Below are positions 15,619 through 24,245 of a stretch of DNA of 64,000 bases, piece by piece; within the stretch, counting starts at the first letter, position 1; every line of letters begins with the position of its first letter. The notes under the pieces are model-generated. The model was not told the origin of the DNA. It was given only the letters and a program-made list of their open reading frames with translations, and made no database searches. The translations under genes were made by a program, and so were the position numbers. Source of the stretch: Streptosporangium canum (GTDB lineage: Bacteria; Actinomycetota; Actinomycetes; Streptosporangiales; Streptosporangiaceae); NCBI RefSeq assembly GCF_900113865.1, contig NZ_FOQY01000035.1, positions 24,654-88,653 of the forward strand, in the 5' to 3' direction.

Positions 15619-18154
15619 GATCGCTGTGCCGGAGATGTCGCTGGTCGTGCTCGTCGGAGTGTCGGGGAGCGGCAAGTCGACCTTCGCCCGCAAGCACTTC
15701 ACACCGACCCAGGTGGTCTCCTCGGACTTCTGCCGGGGCCTGGTGGCCGACGACGAGAACGACCAGGCCGCCACCCCCGACGCCTTCGACGTGCTCGACT
15801 ACATCGTCGGCACCCGGCTGCGGCGGGGCCTGCTCACGGTCGTGGACGCCACCAACGTCCAGTGGGACGCGCGCAAGAAGCTGATCGAGCTCGCCAAGTC
15901 CCACAACGTGCTGGTCGACGCGATCGTCATGGACGTGCCGGAGGAGGTGGCGATCGAGCGGAACGAGGCCAGGCCCGACCGGGACTTCGGGCCCCATGTG
16001 ATCCGGCGGCAGCGCAAGGACCTGCGGCGGTCCATGGCGAAGATCTCCCGGGACGGCTTCCGCCGGGTCCACGTGCTGCGGGGGACCGACGAGATCGAGG
16101 CCGCCACGGTCGTCCGGGAGAAGGCGTGGTCCGACAGGCGTGAGCTGACCGGGCCGTTCGACATCATCGGCGACGTGCACGGATGCCGCGCCGAGCTGGA
16201 GACGCTGCTGCGCACCCTGGGCTGGGAGATCGAACCCGGCGCCACGGGCGCGACCCACCCCGAGGGCAGGACGGCGGTGTTCGTCGGCGACCTGGTGGAC
16301 CGGGGCCCGGACTCGCCGGGCGTGCTCCGGCTGGTCATGGGCATGGTCGCGGCCGGGACCGCGCTGTGCGTGTCGGGCAACCACGAGCAGAAGCTGGCCC
16401 GCGCGCTCAACGGCCGCAAGGTCAGGGTCGCCCACGGGCTGCAGGAGTCGCTGGACCAGCTCGCCGCCGAGCCCGAGGAGTTCCGGACGGCCGCCCTGGC
16501 CTTCATGGACGGGCTGATCAGCCACTACCAGCTCGACGGCGGCAGGCTCGTCGTCGCGCACGCCGGGCTGAAGGAGGCCTACCACGGCCGCGCCTCGGGC
16601 CGGGTGCGCTCCTTCGCGCTGTACGGCGACACCACCGGTGAGACCGACGAGTACGGCCTGCCGGTGCGCTACCCCTGGGCGCGGGAGTACCGGGGCCGGG
16701 CCATGGTCGTCTACGGTCACACCCCCGTCCCCGAGACCGAGTGGATCAACAACACGATCTGCCTGGACACCGGGGTCGTGTTCGGCGGGCGGCTGACCGC
16801 GCTGCGCTACCCGGCCAAGGAGATCGTCTCGGTGCCCGCCGAGAAGGTCTGGTACGAGTCGGTCAGGCCGTTCGCCGCCCCGGGCCACCGCGACCCCGGT
16901 GTGCTCTCCATCGAGGACGTCCGGGGCACCCAGCACATCGAGGTACGCCACGGCGGCGGCCGGATCAAGGTCCGGGAGGAGAACTCGGCCGCGGCGCTGG
17001 AGATCATGAGCCGGTTCGCGGTCGATCCGCGCTGGCTGGTCTACCTTCCCCCGACGATGGCGCCGCCGGAGACCTCCAGGCTCGACGGCTACCTGGAGCA
17101 CCCGGCTGAGGCGTTCGAGGAGTTCGCGGCCGCCGGGATCACCCGGGTCGTGTGCGAGGAGAAGCACATGGGCTCGCGGGCGGTGGCCGTACTGGCCAGG
17201 AGCCCGCAGGTGGCGGCGGAGCGGTTCGGGGTCGCCGACGGCACCGCCGGAGCGGTCTACACCCGCACGGGCAGGCCGTTCTTCGCCGACACCACCGAGC
17301 TGGTGGACCGGCTCAGGCGGGCCTGCGCCCCTCTCATGGACGAGCTGGGGTCGGACTGGCTCGCACTCGACTGCGAGCTGCTGCCCTGGTCGGCCAAGGC
17401 GGAGGGGCTGATCCGCAGCCAGTACGCGTCGGTCGGGGCCGCGGCCCGCACCGCGCTGCCGGAGGCGGTCGCCGTCCTGGAGGCGGCGGCGGGGCGCGGG
17501 CTGGATGTGGGCGATCTGCTGGACCGCACCCGCCGCCGCCTGACCAACGCTGCCCGGTTCCGGGACGCGTACGCGCGTTACTGCTGGCCGGTCTCCGGCC
17601 TGGACGGCGTACGGCTGGCGCCGTTCCAGGTCCTCGCCTGCGAGGGCCGGGCGACCGCCGCGCGGGAGCCGCACTCCTGGCACCTGGACGTGCTCTCCCG
17701 GCTCGCCGATCCGCTGATCGCGCCCACCCGGCACGTGTCCGTCGACCTGGCCTCGCAGGAGTCCAGGGACGCCGCGACCGCCTGGTGGTCGGCGCTGACC
17801 GCCGAGGGCGGGGAGGGCATGGTGGTCAAGCCGCTGGAGTGGCCGGGCCGCGAGGGAGCGGACGGGCGGGGCGGCGGACCGGGCGCGGCCGTGCCCGAGG
17901 GCCGGGTACAGCCGGGGATCAAGGTGCGCGGGCGGGAGTACCTGCGGATCATCTACGGCCCCGACTACACCGAGAGCCTGGAGGTCCTGCGCCACCGGTT
18001 CCTGGGCCGCAAGCGCTCCCTCGCCCTGCGGGAGCATGCCCTCGGGCTGGAGGCGCTGTCCAGGCTGGCCGACGGCGAGCCGCTGTGGCGGGTGCACGAG
18101 GCGGTCTTCGCCGTTCTCGCACTGGAATCCGAGCCGGTGGACCCGCGTCTGTGA
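15611..18154 (+). CDS. pnkp: Pnkp, polynucleotide kinase-phosphatase-ligase for RNA repair
   Basis: 847 residues with the three catalytic modules in order. The 5'-OH kinase has P-loop GVSGSGKST at 16-24. The metallophosphatase has Asp188/His190 in GDVHG, Asp227 in GDLVDRG and GNHE at 256-259. The C-terminal adenylyltransferase/ligase has the nucleophile Lys518 in EEKHMGSRAV. Together the modules heal 5'-OH and 2',3'-cyclic phosphate ends and seal them, with Hen1 needed for full ligation in characterised homologues. Length and motifs are complete, so the enzyme should be active. It overlaps hen1 by eight bases (translational coupling). Confidence 0.97.
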   Translation: MTEIAVPEMSLVVLVGVSGSGKSTFARKHFTPTQVVSSDFCRGLVADDENDQAATPDAFDVLDYIVGTRLRRGLLTVVDATNVQWDARKKLIELAKSHNVLVDAIVMDVPEEVAIERNEARPDRDFGPHVIRRQRKDLRRSMAKISRDGFRRVHVLRGTDEIEAATVVREKAWSDRRELTGPFDIIGDVHGCRAELETLLRTLGWEIEPGATGATHPEGRTAVFVGDLVDRGPDSPGVLRLVMGMVAAGTALCVSGNHEQKLARALNGRKVRVAHGLQESLDQLAAEPEEFRTAALAFMDGLISHYQLDGGRLVVAHAGLKEAYHGRASGRVRSFALYGDTTGETDEYGLPVRYPWAREYRGRAMVVYGHTPVPETEWINNTICLDTGVVFGGRLTALRYPAKEIVSVPAEKVWYESVRPFAAPGHRDPGVLSIEDVRGTQHIEVRHGGGRIKVREENSAAALEIMSRFAVDPRWLVYLPPTMAPPETSRLDGYLEHPAEAFEEFAAAGITRVVCEEKHMGSRAVAVLARSPQVAAERFGVADGTAGAVYTRTGRPFFADTTELVDRLRRACAPLMDELGSDWLALDCELLPWSAKAEGLIRSQYASVGAAARTALPEAVAVLEAAAGRGLDVGDLLDRTRRRLTNAARFRDAYARYCWPVSGLDGVRLAPFQVLACEGRATAAREPHSWHLDVLSRLADPLIAPTRHVSVDLASQESRDAATAWWSALTAEGGEGMVVKPLEWPGREGADGRGGGPGAAVPEGRVQPGIKVRGREYLRIIYGPDYTESLEVLRHRFLGRKRSLALREHALGLEALSRLADGEPLWRVHEAVFAVLALESEPVDPRL

Positions 18155-18262
18155 CCTCCGGGTAAAGACAGGTGAAGCAGGAAGGCATTTTCCCGATTGG
18201 GACGATCGCTCCCCCCATACAGGTCCATATCGTTGGAGGCCGGACCATCAGGGGGGAACGTC

Positions 18263-19426
18263 GTGAGATTCGATCGTGCGGCTCTGCGGGAAGTCGTCGC
18301 CATCCACGACGACCAGGGGGTTCTGTCGTTCTACGTGACCGCCGACCCCCGGGAGGAGGCGGCGGTCCGGCCCGCCTGGCGGATCCGGTTCGGCAACCAG
18401 CTCACCGAGCTGCGGGAACAGGTCATGGCCGACGAGGACCGGGCGCGGCGGACGGCCGTCCTCAAAAGGCTGGAAGGGCTCGACCAGGATCTCGGGCTGC
18501 TGCTCAACCCGACCGAGTCCGGGCTGGGGCGGGTGCTGTACGCCCCGATCGGCAGTGACGAGGTGTGGACCTTCTCCTTCCAGCTGCCGGTCGCCGACCA
18601 GATCGTGCTGGAGTCGACCGCCTACGTCCGCCCGCTGGTCAACACGGTCGAGACCGCGCCGCCGGCCGGGATCGCGCTCGTCTCCCGGGACGGACTACGC
18701 ATGATCGACTACCGGTACGGCATGGCCGAGGACGCCGACAGGACGTACTTCGACGTCAGCGCCGAGGACTGGCGGCAGATGCGCGGCCCCGCCGCCTCAG
18801 AGCTCGCCCGGCAGGGCGCGGCGCACCGGGACAGGTTCGAGCGCCGGGTCGAGGACAACCTCACCAGGCTGCTGCGTGCCACCGTGCCGGACATCGCCGA
18901 GCAGGCCGAGAGCCGGGGCTGGACCACGGTCGTGCTGATCGGCGACGTCCAGCTGACCGAGGTCGTGGCGGCGGAGCTGAACGGCGACGTCATCCAGATC
19001 GACGCGGTGGTGGACTCGCTGCCCCCGGCGAAGATCGCCGAGTATGCGGAACCCCAGCTGCTGGCCGCCCGGACCCGGCGCGGCGTCGAGCTGGCGGAGC
19101 GGGTCAAGGACGCCGCCCTGTCCGGCGGGCGCGGGTCACTCGGCCTGGAGGAGACGCTCACCGGGCTCAACGAGAGCCGGGTGGCTCAGCTCCTGCTGGC
19201 CGAATCCCGTGAGTGGAGCGGCAGCCGTACCGCCGGCGGGTGGCTCTGCCCGCCCGGCCAGGTGCCGCAGGGGGAGACGGCGCAGTCGCTCGTGCAGGAG
19301 TCCAGGATGGGGGAGCGCATGATCGAGCGCGCTCTGGACATCGACGCCGAGGTGGTCGTCCTGGACCAGAAGGCCTCCGAGGCCCTCACCGACTTCGACG
19401 GGGTCGCCGCGGTCCTGCGCTGGTAG
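18263..19426 (+). CDS. VLRF1-type aeRF1-like release factor
   Basis: 387-residue cytoplasmic protein of the bacterial aeRF1/VLRF1 group, relatives of eukaryotic Vms1/ANKZF1, which release nascent chains from stalled ribosomes by acting on peptidyl-tRNA. Seen here: VVAIHDDQGVLSFYVTADPREE at the N-terminus, an RNase H-like central part (GIALVSRDGLRMIDYRYG), and a C-terminal L7Ae-like region with GGWLCPPGQVPQGE. No GGQ tripeptide is visible. GTG 18263 is chosen for its AGGGGGGAA site; the frame runs on to 18197 without one. It follows pnkp by 108 bp in the same direction, suggesting shared use in RNA-damage or ribosome-rescue responses. Confidence 0.8.
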   Translation: MRFDRAALREVVAIHDDQGVLSFYVTADPREEAAVRPAWRIRFGNQLTELREQVMADEDRARRTAVLKRLEGLDQDLGLLLNPTESGLGRVLYAPIGSDEVWTFSFQLPVADQIVLESTAYVRPLVNTVETAPPAGIALVSRDGLRMIDYRYGMAEDADRTYFDVSAEDWRQMRGPAASELARQGAAHRDRFERRVEDNLTRLLRATVPDIAEQAESRGWTTVVLIGDVQLTEVVAAELNGDVIQIDAVVDSLPPAKIAEYAEPQLLAARTRRGVELAERVKDAALSGGRGSLGLEETLTGLNESRVAQLLLAESREWSGSRTAGGWLCPPGQVPQGETAQSLVQESRMGERMIERALDIDAEVVVLDQKASEALTDFDGVAAVLRW

Positions 19427-19765
19427 GAGACACGAGTCCGCCGGGCGGATGCCCGCACCTCTTCCCAGGGGCTTCCCGGCTCTTCCCGAGGTGCCGGGCG
19501 TCTCGCCGTCCCGGGCCGCCTGTCGCGCCCGGGAGCCCGCGACGGCCGCGCGCGGCGCCTGGCGATCACGCGCGGCGCGTGACGCCCGGACGCGGGGCCT
19601 GTGACGAGAGCCGCGCTGATCCACAGCGAGACGCTGTGAGACACTCTTCATTAAGTCGAATTATGTTTTCGCAGCTCATGACATGAACAGCCCCCCGAAC
19701 CGGATCGGGTGCGATCTCCTGTGCCGATCCAGGGATACCTACGTTCTTCGGGGGAAAGGACGGTC
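19427..19765 (+). promoter_or_regulatory. 339-bp gap upstream of the sugar porter with dyads and AT-rich promoter
   Basis: No gene is supported here. It contains a hairpin TCACGCG-CGG-CGCGTGA (19566-19582), possibly ending the release-factor transcript; a perfect dyad CACAGCG-AGA-CGCTGTG (19622-19638); an AT-rich promoter-like stretch (about 19640-19685); and a leader stem GGATCGG (19702-19708) / CCGATCC (19724-19730) before the start codon. The 19622 dyad is the best operator candidate. Confidence 0.4.
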
Positions 19766-21175
19766 ATGGTCGGTACCGCCTCTTCGGGCACTTCCAGTGA
19801 GCATCTCGGGCATGTCGTCTTCATCACCGCCGCGGCGGCACTGGGCGGGTTCCTCTTCGGCTACGACAGCGCGGTCATCAACGGCGCCGTCACCGGAATC
19901 CAGAAGCACTTCGGCGTCGGCCCTGTCCAGATCGGCATCGTGGTGGCCATCGCGCTGCTGGGCTCGGCGGTCGGCGCGTGGATCGCCGGAAGCATAGCCG
20001 ACCGCTGGGGGCGCACCAGGACCATGCAGGTGGCCGCGCTCCTGTTCGCGGTCAGCTCCATCGGTCAGGCGCTGCCGTTCGCGATCTGGGACCTGGCCTT
20101 CTGGCGGGTGCTCGCCGGCGTCGGGATCGGCATGGCCTCGGTGATCGGGCCCGCCTACATCGCCGAGGTCGCCCCGCCGGCCTACCGGGGACGCCTGGGA
20201 TCCTTCCAGCAGCTCGCGATCGTGCTGGGCATCGCGGTCTCCCAGCTCGTCAACTACGCGATCGCGCAGACGGCCGGAGGCAACGTCAACAACGTGCTGT
20301 TCGGGCTGCAGGCCTGGCAGTGGATGCTCGGCGCCTGCCTGATCCCCGCCCTGCTGTACCTGCTCTTCTCGACGATCATTCCCGAGTCGCCGCGCTTCCT
20401 CATCGCGGTGGGGAAGACGGACCTGGCGCGCCAGGTGCTCAGGGAGGTCGAAGGCGACAAGGTCGACCTGGACGCGCGGGTGACGGAGATCTACAACCTG
20501 CTGCGCAGCGAGCGCCCGCCCCGGATGCGGGACCTGCGCGGCCCGGCGCTGGGGCTGCTGCCGATCGTCTGGATCGGCATCCTGCTCTCGGTCTTCCAGC
20601 AGTTCGTCGGCATCAACGTCATCTTCTACTACTCCGCGTCGCTGTGGCAGTCGGTCGGCATCAACCAGAGCGACTCGCTGCTGATCAGCTTCTCCACCTC
20701 GATCATCAACATCGTCGGCACCTTCATCGCCATCGCGCTGGTCGACCGGATCGGCCGCAAGCCGCTGCTGCTGATCGGTTCCGCGGGCATGGCGGTCGCG
20801 CTCGCCACGGCCGCGTGGGCCTTCAGCGCGGGAGTCCACACCGGCGACACCGTCCGGCTGCCGGGGTCGCAGGGCACCGTCGCCCTGGTCGCCGCACACG
20901 TCTTCGTGCTGTTCTTCGCGCTGTCGTGGGGGGTCGTCGTCTGGGTGCTGCTCGGCGAGATGTTCCCCAACAGGATCAGGGCCGCCGCGCTGTCGGTGGC
21001 CGCCGCGGCCCAGTGGGTGGCCAACTGGCTGATCACCGTCTCGTTCCCGTCCCTGGCGGCGTGGAGCCTGTCCGGGGCCTACGTGGGCTACGCCTTCTTC
21101 GCCGTGCTGTCCTTCGTCTTCGTGCTGTTCAAGGTGAGGGAGACCAAGGGGCGCAGGCTGGAGGAGATGGGCTAG
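19766..21175 (+). CDS. Sugar-porter-family MFS transporter
   Basis: 469 residues, 12 membrane helices, with the sugar-porter signatures: GGFLFGYDSAVINGA in helix 1, DRWGRTRTM (loop 2-3), PESPRFLI after helix 6, QQFVGINVIFYYSASLW in helix 7, DRIGRKPLLLIG (loop 8-9) and ETKGRRLEEM at the C-terminus. These imply proton-coupled import of a hexose, pentose or polyol; the exact sugar is not determinable. ATG 19766 is supported by GGGGGAAAGG nine bases upstream; the frame extends to 19709 without a better start. It appears monocistronic. Confidence 0.93.
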   Translation: MVGTASSGTSSEHLGHVVFITAAAALGGFLFGYDSAVINGAVTGIQKHFGVGPVQIGIVVAIALLGSAVGAWIAGSIADRWGRTRTMQVAALLFAVSSIGQALPFAIWDLAFWRVLAGVGIGMASVIGPAYIAEVAPPAYRGRLGSFQQLAIVLGIAVSQLVNYAIAQTAGGNVNNVLFGLQAWQWMLGACLIPALLYLLFSTIIPESPRFLIAVGKTDLARQVLREVEGDKVDLDARVTEIYNLLRSERPPRMRDLRGPALGLLPIVWIGILLSVFQQFVGINVIFYYSASLWQSVGINQSDSLLISFSTSIINIVGTFIAIALVDRIGRKPLLLIGSAGMAVALATAAWAFSAGVHTGDTVRLPGSQGTVALVAAHVFVLFFALSWGVVVWVLLGEMFPNRIRAAALSVAAAAQWVANWLITVSFPSLAAWSLSGAYVGYAFFAVLSFVFVLFKVRETKGRRLEEMG

Positions 21176-21205
21176 GACCGTGCCGGTGCCTCCCGTGAAC
21201 CCTGT

Positions 21206-21232
21206 GAACCCGGCGGAGTCCCCGGCGGGTTC
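21206..21232. terminator. Hairpin between convergent sugar porter and DUF1707 genes
   Basis: GAACCCG (21206-21212) pairs with CGGGTTC (21226-21232) around a GC-rich loop that can pair further. It lies in the 155-bp convergent gap, which otherwise shows only GC-rich repeats such as CCGGCCGGG. Confidence 0.4.
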
Positions 21233-21330
21233 CGTGCCTCCCCCGCGCCCCCGGACGGGCCACGTGTCAGGGCCGTGCCGCCGGCCGGGTCCGTGCCCGG
21301 CGCGGGTCCCCGTGCCGGCCGGGCCGGTGC

Positions 21331-21843
21331 TCAGTGGCGGGGGCCGCCTCCGGCCCGGACGCGCTGCCACCGCCTGCGGTGGAGCATGCCCGCCACGGCC
21401 ATCGCCAGCCAGGCGAGGAAGACGAACTTGAGCACCCAGAACCCCGTGGTCGCCACCCCGATGACCAGCATCAGGATCAGGAACGGGGCGACCGGCGGCC
21501 CACCCCGGCGGCCCGCCCGGTGCCGGTGCCAGGCGGCGGGGTGGTGGCCGCCCCGGCGCGGGCCGCGGCCGTGATGCCCGTGCCACGCTCCGGCCCAGCC
21601 GTGGTCGCGGTGCTCCCATCCGAGCGCGGGGCCGTCGCGGTCCTCGGGGCGGGGGCCGTCCAGGTCGGGCAGATCGGCCGAGGTCAGCGCCAGCTCGCGG
21701 CCGGTGCGCGCGGACAGGGTCAGCTCGATGCGCTCGTCGAGCTCCTCGTGGGTCAGGCGGCCCTGCGCGTAGTGCTCACGCAGGGCCGTCACCGCCGCGT
21801 CGCGTTCGGCGTCTCCGATACGGAGGTCGTCCCGGGACGTCAT
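21331..21843 (-). CDS. DUF1707 domain protein with His-rich linker and membrane helix
   Basis: 170 residues. The N-terminal DUF1707 domain (LRIGDAERDAAVTALREHYAQGRLTHEELDERI, about 5-55) is a common actinobacterial module of unknown role, often linked to membrane helices. A His/Trp/Gly-rich segment (about 75-110) follows, then one or two closely spaced hydrophobic stretches (VAPFLILMLVIGVATTGFWVLKFVFLAWLAMAVAGML). ATG 21843 is used: GAGGAG lies 11 bases upstream, whereas the alternative GTG 21855, which overlaps the padR stop as GTGA, would have no spacing. It is co-transcribed with padR and may act in the same response. Confidence 0.8.
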   Translation of the reverse strand: MTSRDDLRIGDAERDAAVTALREHYAQGRLTHEELDERIELTLSARTGRELALTSADLPDLDGPRPEDRDGPALGWEHRDHGWAGAWHGHHGRGPRRGGHHPAAWHRHRAGRRGGPPVAPFLILMLVIGVATTGFWVLKFVFLAWLAMAVAGMLHRRRWQRVRAGGGPRH

Positions 21844-21851
21844 CGGGCCGC

Positions 21852-22604
21852 TCACTCCTCGCCGGAGTCGCCGTCGGCCAGGATCTGGTACAGCTTGCGG
21901 CGCGTCTCGGTCAAAATCTGCCTGGCCTGGCGGATCTGCGCGTCGCTGCCGGTCTGCAGGATCTGGAGCATGGCGAACCCCGACTGGCGGGCCAGGTTCA
22001 TCATCTCCCAGGTGCTGTCGTCGACGTCGGGCGTCATCTCCTCCCAGGGGGCGCGCACCTCGTCGGCGTGCTCGGCCACGTAGGCCCGGCCCGCCTCGGT
22101 GAGGCGGAAGGACTTGCGGCCGTCGTTCTCCTCCGACAGGACCAGGCCCTCGTCGGTGAGCTGCTGCAGTGCCGGGTAGACCGCGCCCGGGCTGGGCTTC
22201 CAGCCGCCCTCGCTGCGCCGGTCGATCTCCTGGATGATCTGGTAGCCGTTGCGCGGCTCCTCGGTAAGCAGCGCGAGGATCGCCGCGCGGACGTCACCCC
22301 GCTTCGCCTTGCGCCCCCGGCCGAACGGCGGACGCCCGCCGAACGGGCCGCCGCGTCCTGGACCGCCCCTGCCGAAGTCCCAAGGGAAGGCGCCGCCGCC
22401 GAACGGGCCGCCGCGGTGCCCCCGGTGCCGGTGCTCATGGGGGGCCCAGCCGTGCGGGCCGGGCCCGCCGTGGTGGGACTCGCCCTGCTGCCAGCCGGCG
22501 GCCATGGTCCGCCAGGCCTCCCTTGCGGCGCGCTTCATCTCGCGCCGGAGCTCGTGCGGGACGGCCCGGCCCCAGTCGCCGCCCATCGTATGTGCGGAAG
22601 TCAT
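21852..22604 (-). CDS. PadR-family transcriptional regulator with His/Gly-rich N-terminal extension
   Basis: 250 residues. The PadR winged helix lies at about 103-185: RGDVRAAILALLTEEPRNGYQIIQEIDRRSEGGWKPSPGAVYPALQQLTDEGLV is characteristic. It is preceded by a 100-residue extension rich in His (44-63), Gly, Pro and Phe that ordinary PadR proteins lack, and followed by a helical dimerisation tail. ATG 22604 follows a strong AGGAGGAA site. A dyad 36-62 bp upstream is a likely autoregulatory operator. The His-rich part could bind metal, but this is conjecture. Confidence 0.9.
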   Translation of the reverse strand: MTSAHTMGGDWGRAVPHELRREMKRAAREAWRTMAAGWQQGESHHGGPGPHGWAPHEHRHRGHRGGPFGGGAFPWDFGRGGPGRGGPFGGRPPFGRGRKAKRGDVRAAILALLTEEPRNGYQIIQEIDRRSEGGWKPSPGAVYPALQQLTDEGLVLSEENDGRKSFRLTEAGRAYVAEHADEVRAPWEEMTPDVDDSTWEMMNLARQSGFAMLQILQTGSDAQIRQARQILTETRRKLYQILADGDSGEE

Positions 22605-22639
22605 GATTCCTCCTCGTATCGCGATCGTCTTTCGACCGC

Positions 22640-22666
22640 TCTCGATGCTTCAAAGATATATCGAGA
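22640..22666 (-). promoter_or_regulatory. PadR operator-like dyad and AT-rich promoter
   Basis: TCTCGAT (22640-22646) and ATCGAGA (22660-22666) form a perfect 7-bp inverted repeat with a 13-bp spacer inside an AT-rich stretch (22615-22685). It lies in the divergent region between padR and the MFS gene, a common arrangement for PadR-controlled exporters. Confidence 0.55.
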
Positions 22667-22799
22667 ACATTCTAACGACAAGTCTATGAGGTGATATGGG
22701 GGTTTTGGCTGGTCCGAGCCCTGATGAGCCGTCCGCCTCTTCCGTCTGGTCGTCCCAGCGGATACAGTGTGACCCCCTAAACGTGTTAGGTGGTTACGT

Positions 22800-24083
22800 A
22801 TGACGGTCCAGGCGGAGCGGGTGGGCGGAACGGTGCGGCGGAACGAGAGGGCGCTCATCGGTTTCACCGTGGCGACCAACCTCGCCGACGGGGTGGCCAA
22901 GATCGTCCTTCCGCTGCTCGCGGTCGGGCTCACCGACTCCCCGGGCCTGGTCGCCGGGGTGGGGCTCACCCTGACGCTGCCGTGGCTGCTGGCCTCGCTC
23001 CACGTCGGGGTGTTCGTCGACCGCAACGACCGCAGGCGGCTGGCGGCCGCGGCCAACCTGATCAGGCTCGTGGTCGCGCTGGGCCTGCTGGCGGCCCTCG
23101 CCGGCGACGCCCTGTCGCTGCCGCTGCTCTATCTCGCGGGCGCCGCCATCGGCCTGGCCGAGGTGGTGGCGGACTCCGCGGTCGGCGCCCTGGTCCCGGC
23201 GGCCGTGCCGAGGGAGCGGCTCGGCCGGGTCAACGCCTGGATCGCCGGCGCCGAGACCGTCGCCAACGAGTTCGCCGGCCCGGCCATCGGGGGCCTGCTG
23301 GTCGGCTTCGGCGCCGCGCTGGCCCTGGGCTCCTCGGCCGCCGCCTTCGCCCTCGGGGCGGTGCTGCTCGCGCTGCTGGCCGGCCGGTTCCGGGTGAGCG
23401 CCGCCGAGGAGCGGGACTCCGGGCGGGCCCGCCGGCCGGGGAGCGTCCGGGCGGAGATGGTCGAGGGGCTGGCCTTCCTCTGGCGTCACCGCCTGCTCCG
23501 CACGATGTCGCTGACCATCTCGGCGCTGGTGGCCTGCTGGAGCGCGTGGCTGGCCCTGCTGCCCTCCTACGCCCTCCGGCTGCTCGACCTCGACCCGGCG
23601 GGGTACGGCCTGCTGCTCAGCTCGATCGGCCTGGGAGGGCTGCTCGGCGCCGTGCTCGTCACCACGGTCAACCGCCTGCTGGGCGTGCGCTGGGCGCTCT
23701 TCGCCGACCTGGTCGGCACGGTCGTCATGATGATCGTCCCAGCGGTGTTCCCCGACGTCTGGGCGGTCGGCGCGGCCGCCTTCGTCGGCGGCATGGGCGG
23801 CACGCTCTGGACGGTGAACAGCCGCACCCTGGCCCAGATGATCGTCCCGCACCGGCTGCTCGGCCGCTACGGCTCCGCCGCCCGCCTGCTGAGCTGGGGG
23901 ATGCTCCCGATCGGGGCCGGTCTGGCCGGGCTGCTGGCCGAGATCGTGGGTCTGACCGGGGCTTTCGCGATCTTCGCGGTGGTCGCCGCCCTGCCCGTCG
24001 TGCCGTTCCTGATGACCGTCACTCACGGTGATATCGAGGGCGCCCAGCGGAGAAGTGAGCTAGATCACGAAATTCTCGGCTGA
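22800..24083 (+). CDS. MFS transporter (MFS_3 / exporter type)
   Basis: 427 residues with about 12 membrane helices. The N-terminal helix (LIGFTVATNLADGVAKIVLPLLAVGLTDSPGLVAGV), the FVDRNDRRRLAAAANL loop after helix 2 (the MFS motif A equivalent) and a repeat of this layout in the second half match DHA3/MFS_3-like efflux proteins. No substrate can be assigned. ATG 22800 follows GTTAGGTGG. It is divergent from padR with 195 bp between, so PadR control is plausible. Confidence 0.88.
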   Translation: MTVQAERVGGTVRRNERALIGFTVATNLADGVAKIVLPLLAVGLTDSPGLVAGVGLTLTLPWLLASLHVGVFVDRNDRRRLAAAANLIRLVVALGLLAALAGDALSLPLLYLAGAAIGLAEVVADSAVGALVPAAVPRERLGRVNAWIAGAETVANEFAGPAIGGLLVGFGAALALGSSAAAFALGAVLLALLAGRFRVSAAEERDSGRARRPGSVRAEMVEGLAFLWRHRLLRTMSLTISALVACWSAWLALLPSYALRLLDLDPAGYGLLLSSIGLGGLLGAVLVTTVNRLLGVRWALFADLVGTVVMMIVPAVFPDVWAVGAAAFVGGMGGTLWTVNSRTLAQMIVPHRLLGRYGSAARLLSWGMLPIGAGLAGLLAEIVGLTGAFAIFAVVAALPVVPFLMTVTHGDIEGAQRRSELDHEILG

Positions 24084-24206
24084 TTTCGGAACAACCATTG
24101 AGACCTGCACGTTACAAAGGACATAGACGGGATTCGTTCCGTGCCGGAAGGGCTGGGGGGTGCTTTCGGTGCGGAACGGTCCCGTCTGTCGTTTCCGGGA
24201 TGTGCG

Positions 24207-24239
24207 GGCGATCCGCCGGAGAATCTCCGGCGGATCGCC
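24207..24239. terminator. Hairpin between convergent MFS and SGNH genes
   Basis: A 14- to 16-bp perfect stem (GGCGATCCGCCGGA... mirrored at 24224-24239) around AATC; no T-tract. It sits 124 bp past the MFS stop and 7 bp before the SGNH stop, so it probably serves both strands. Confidence 0.65.
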
Positions 24240-24245
24240 TGTCTC

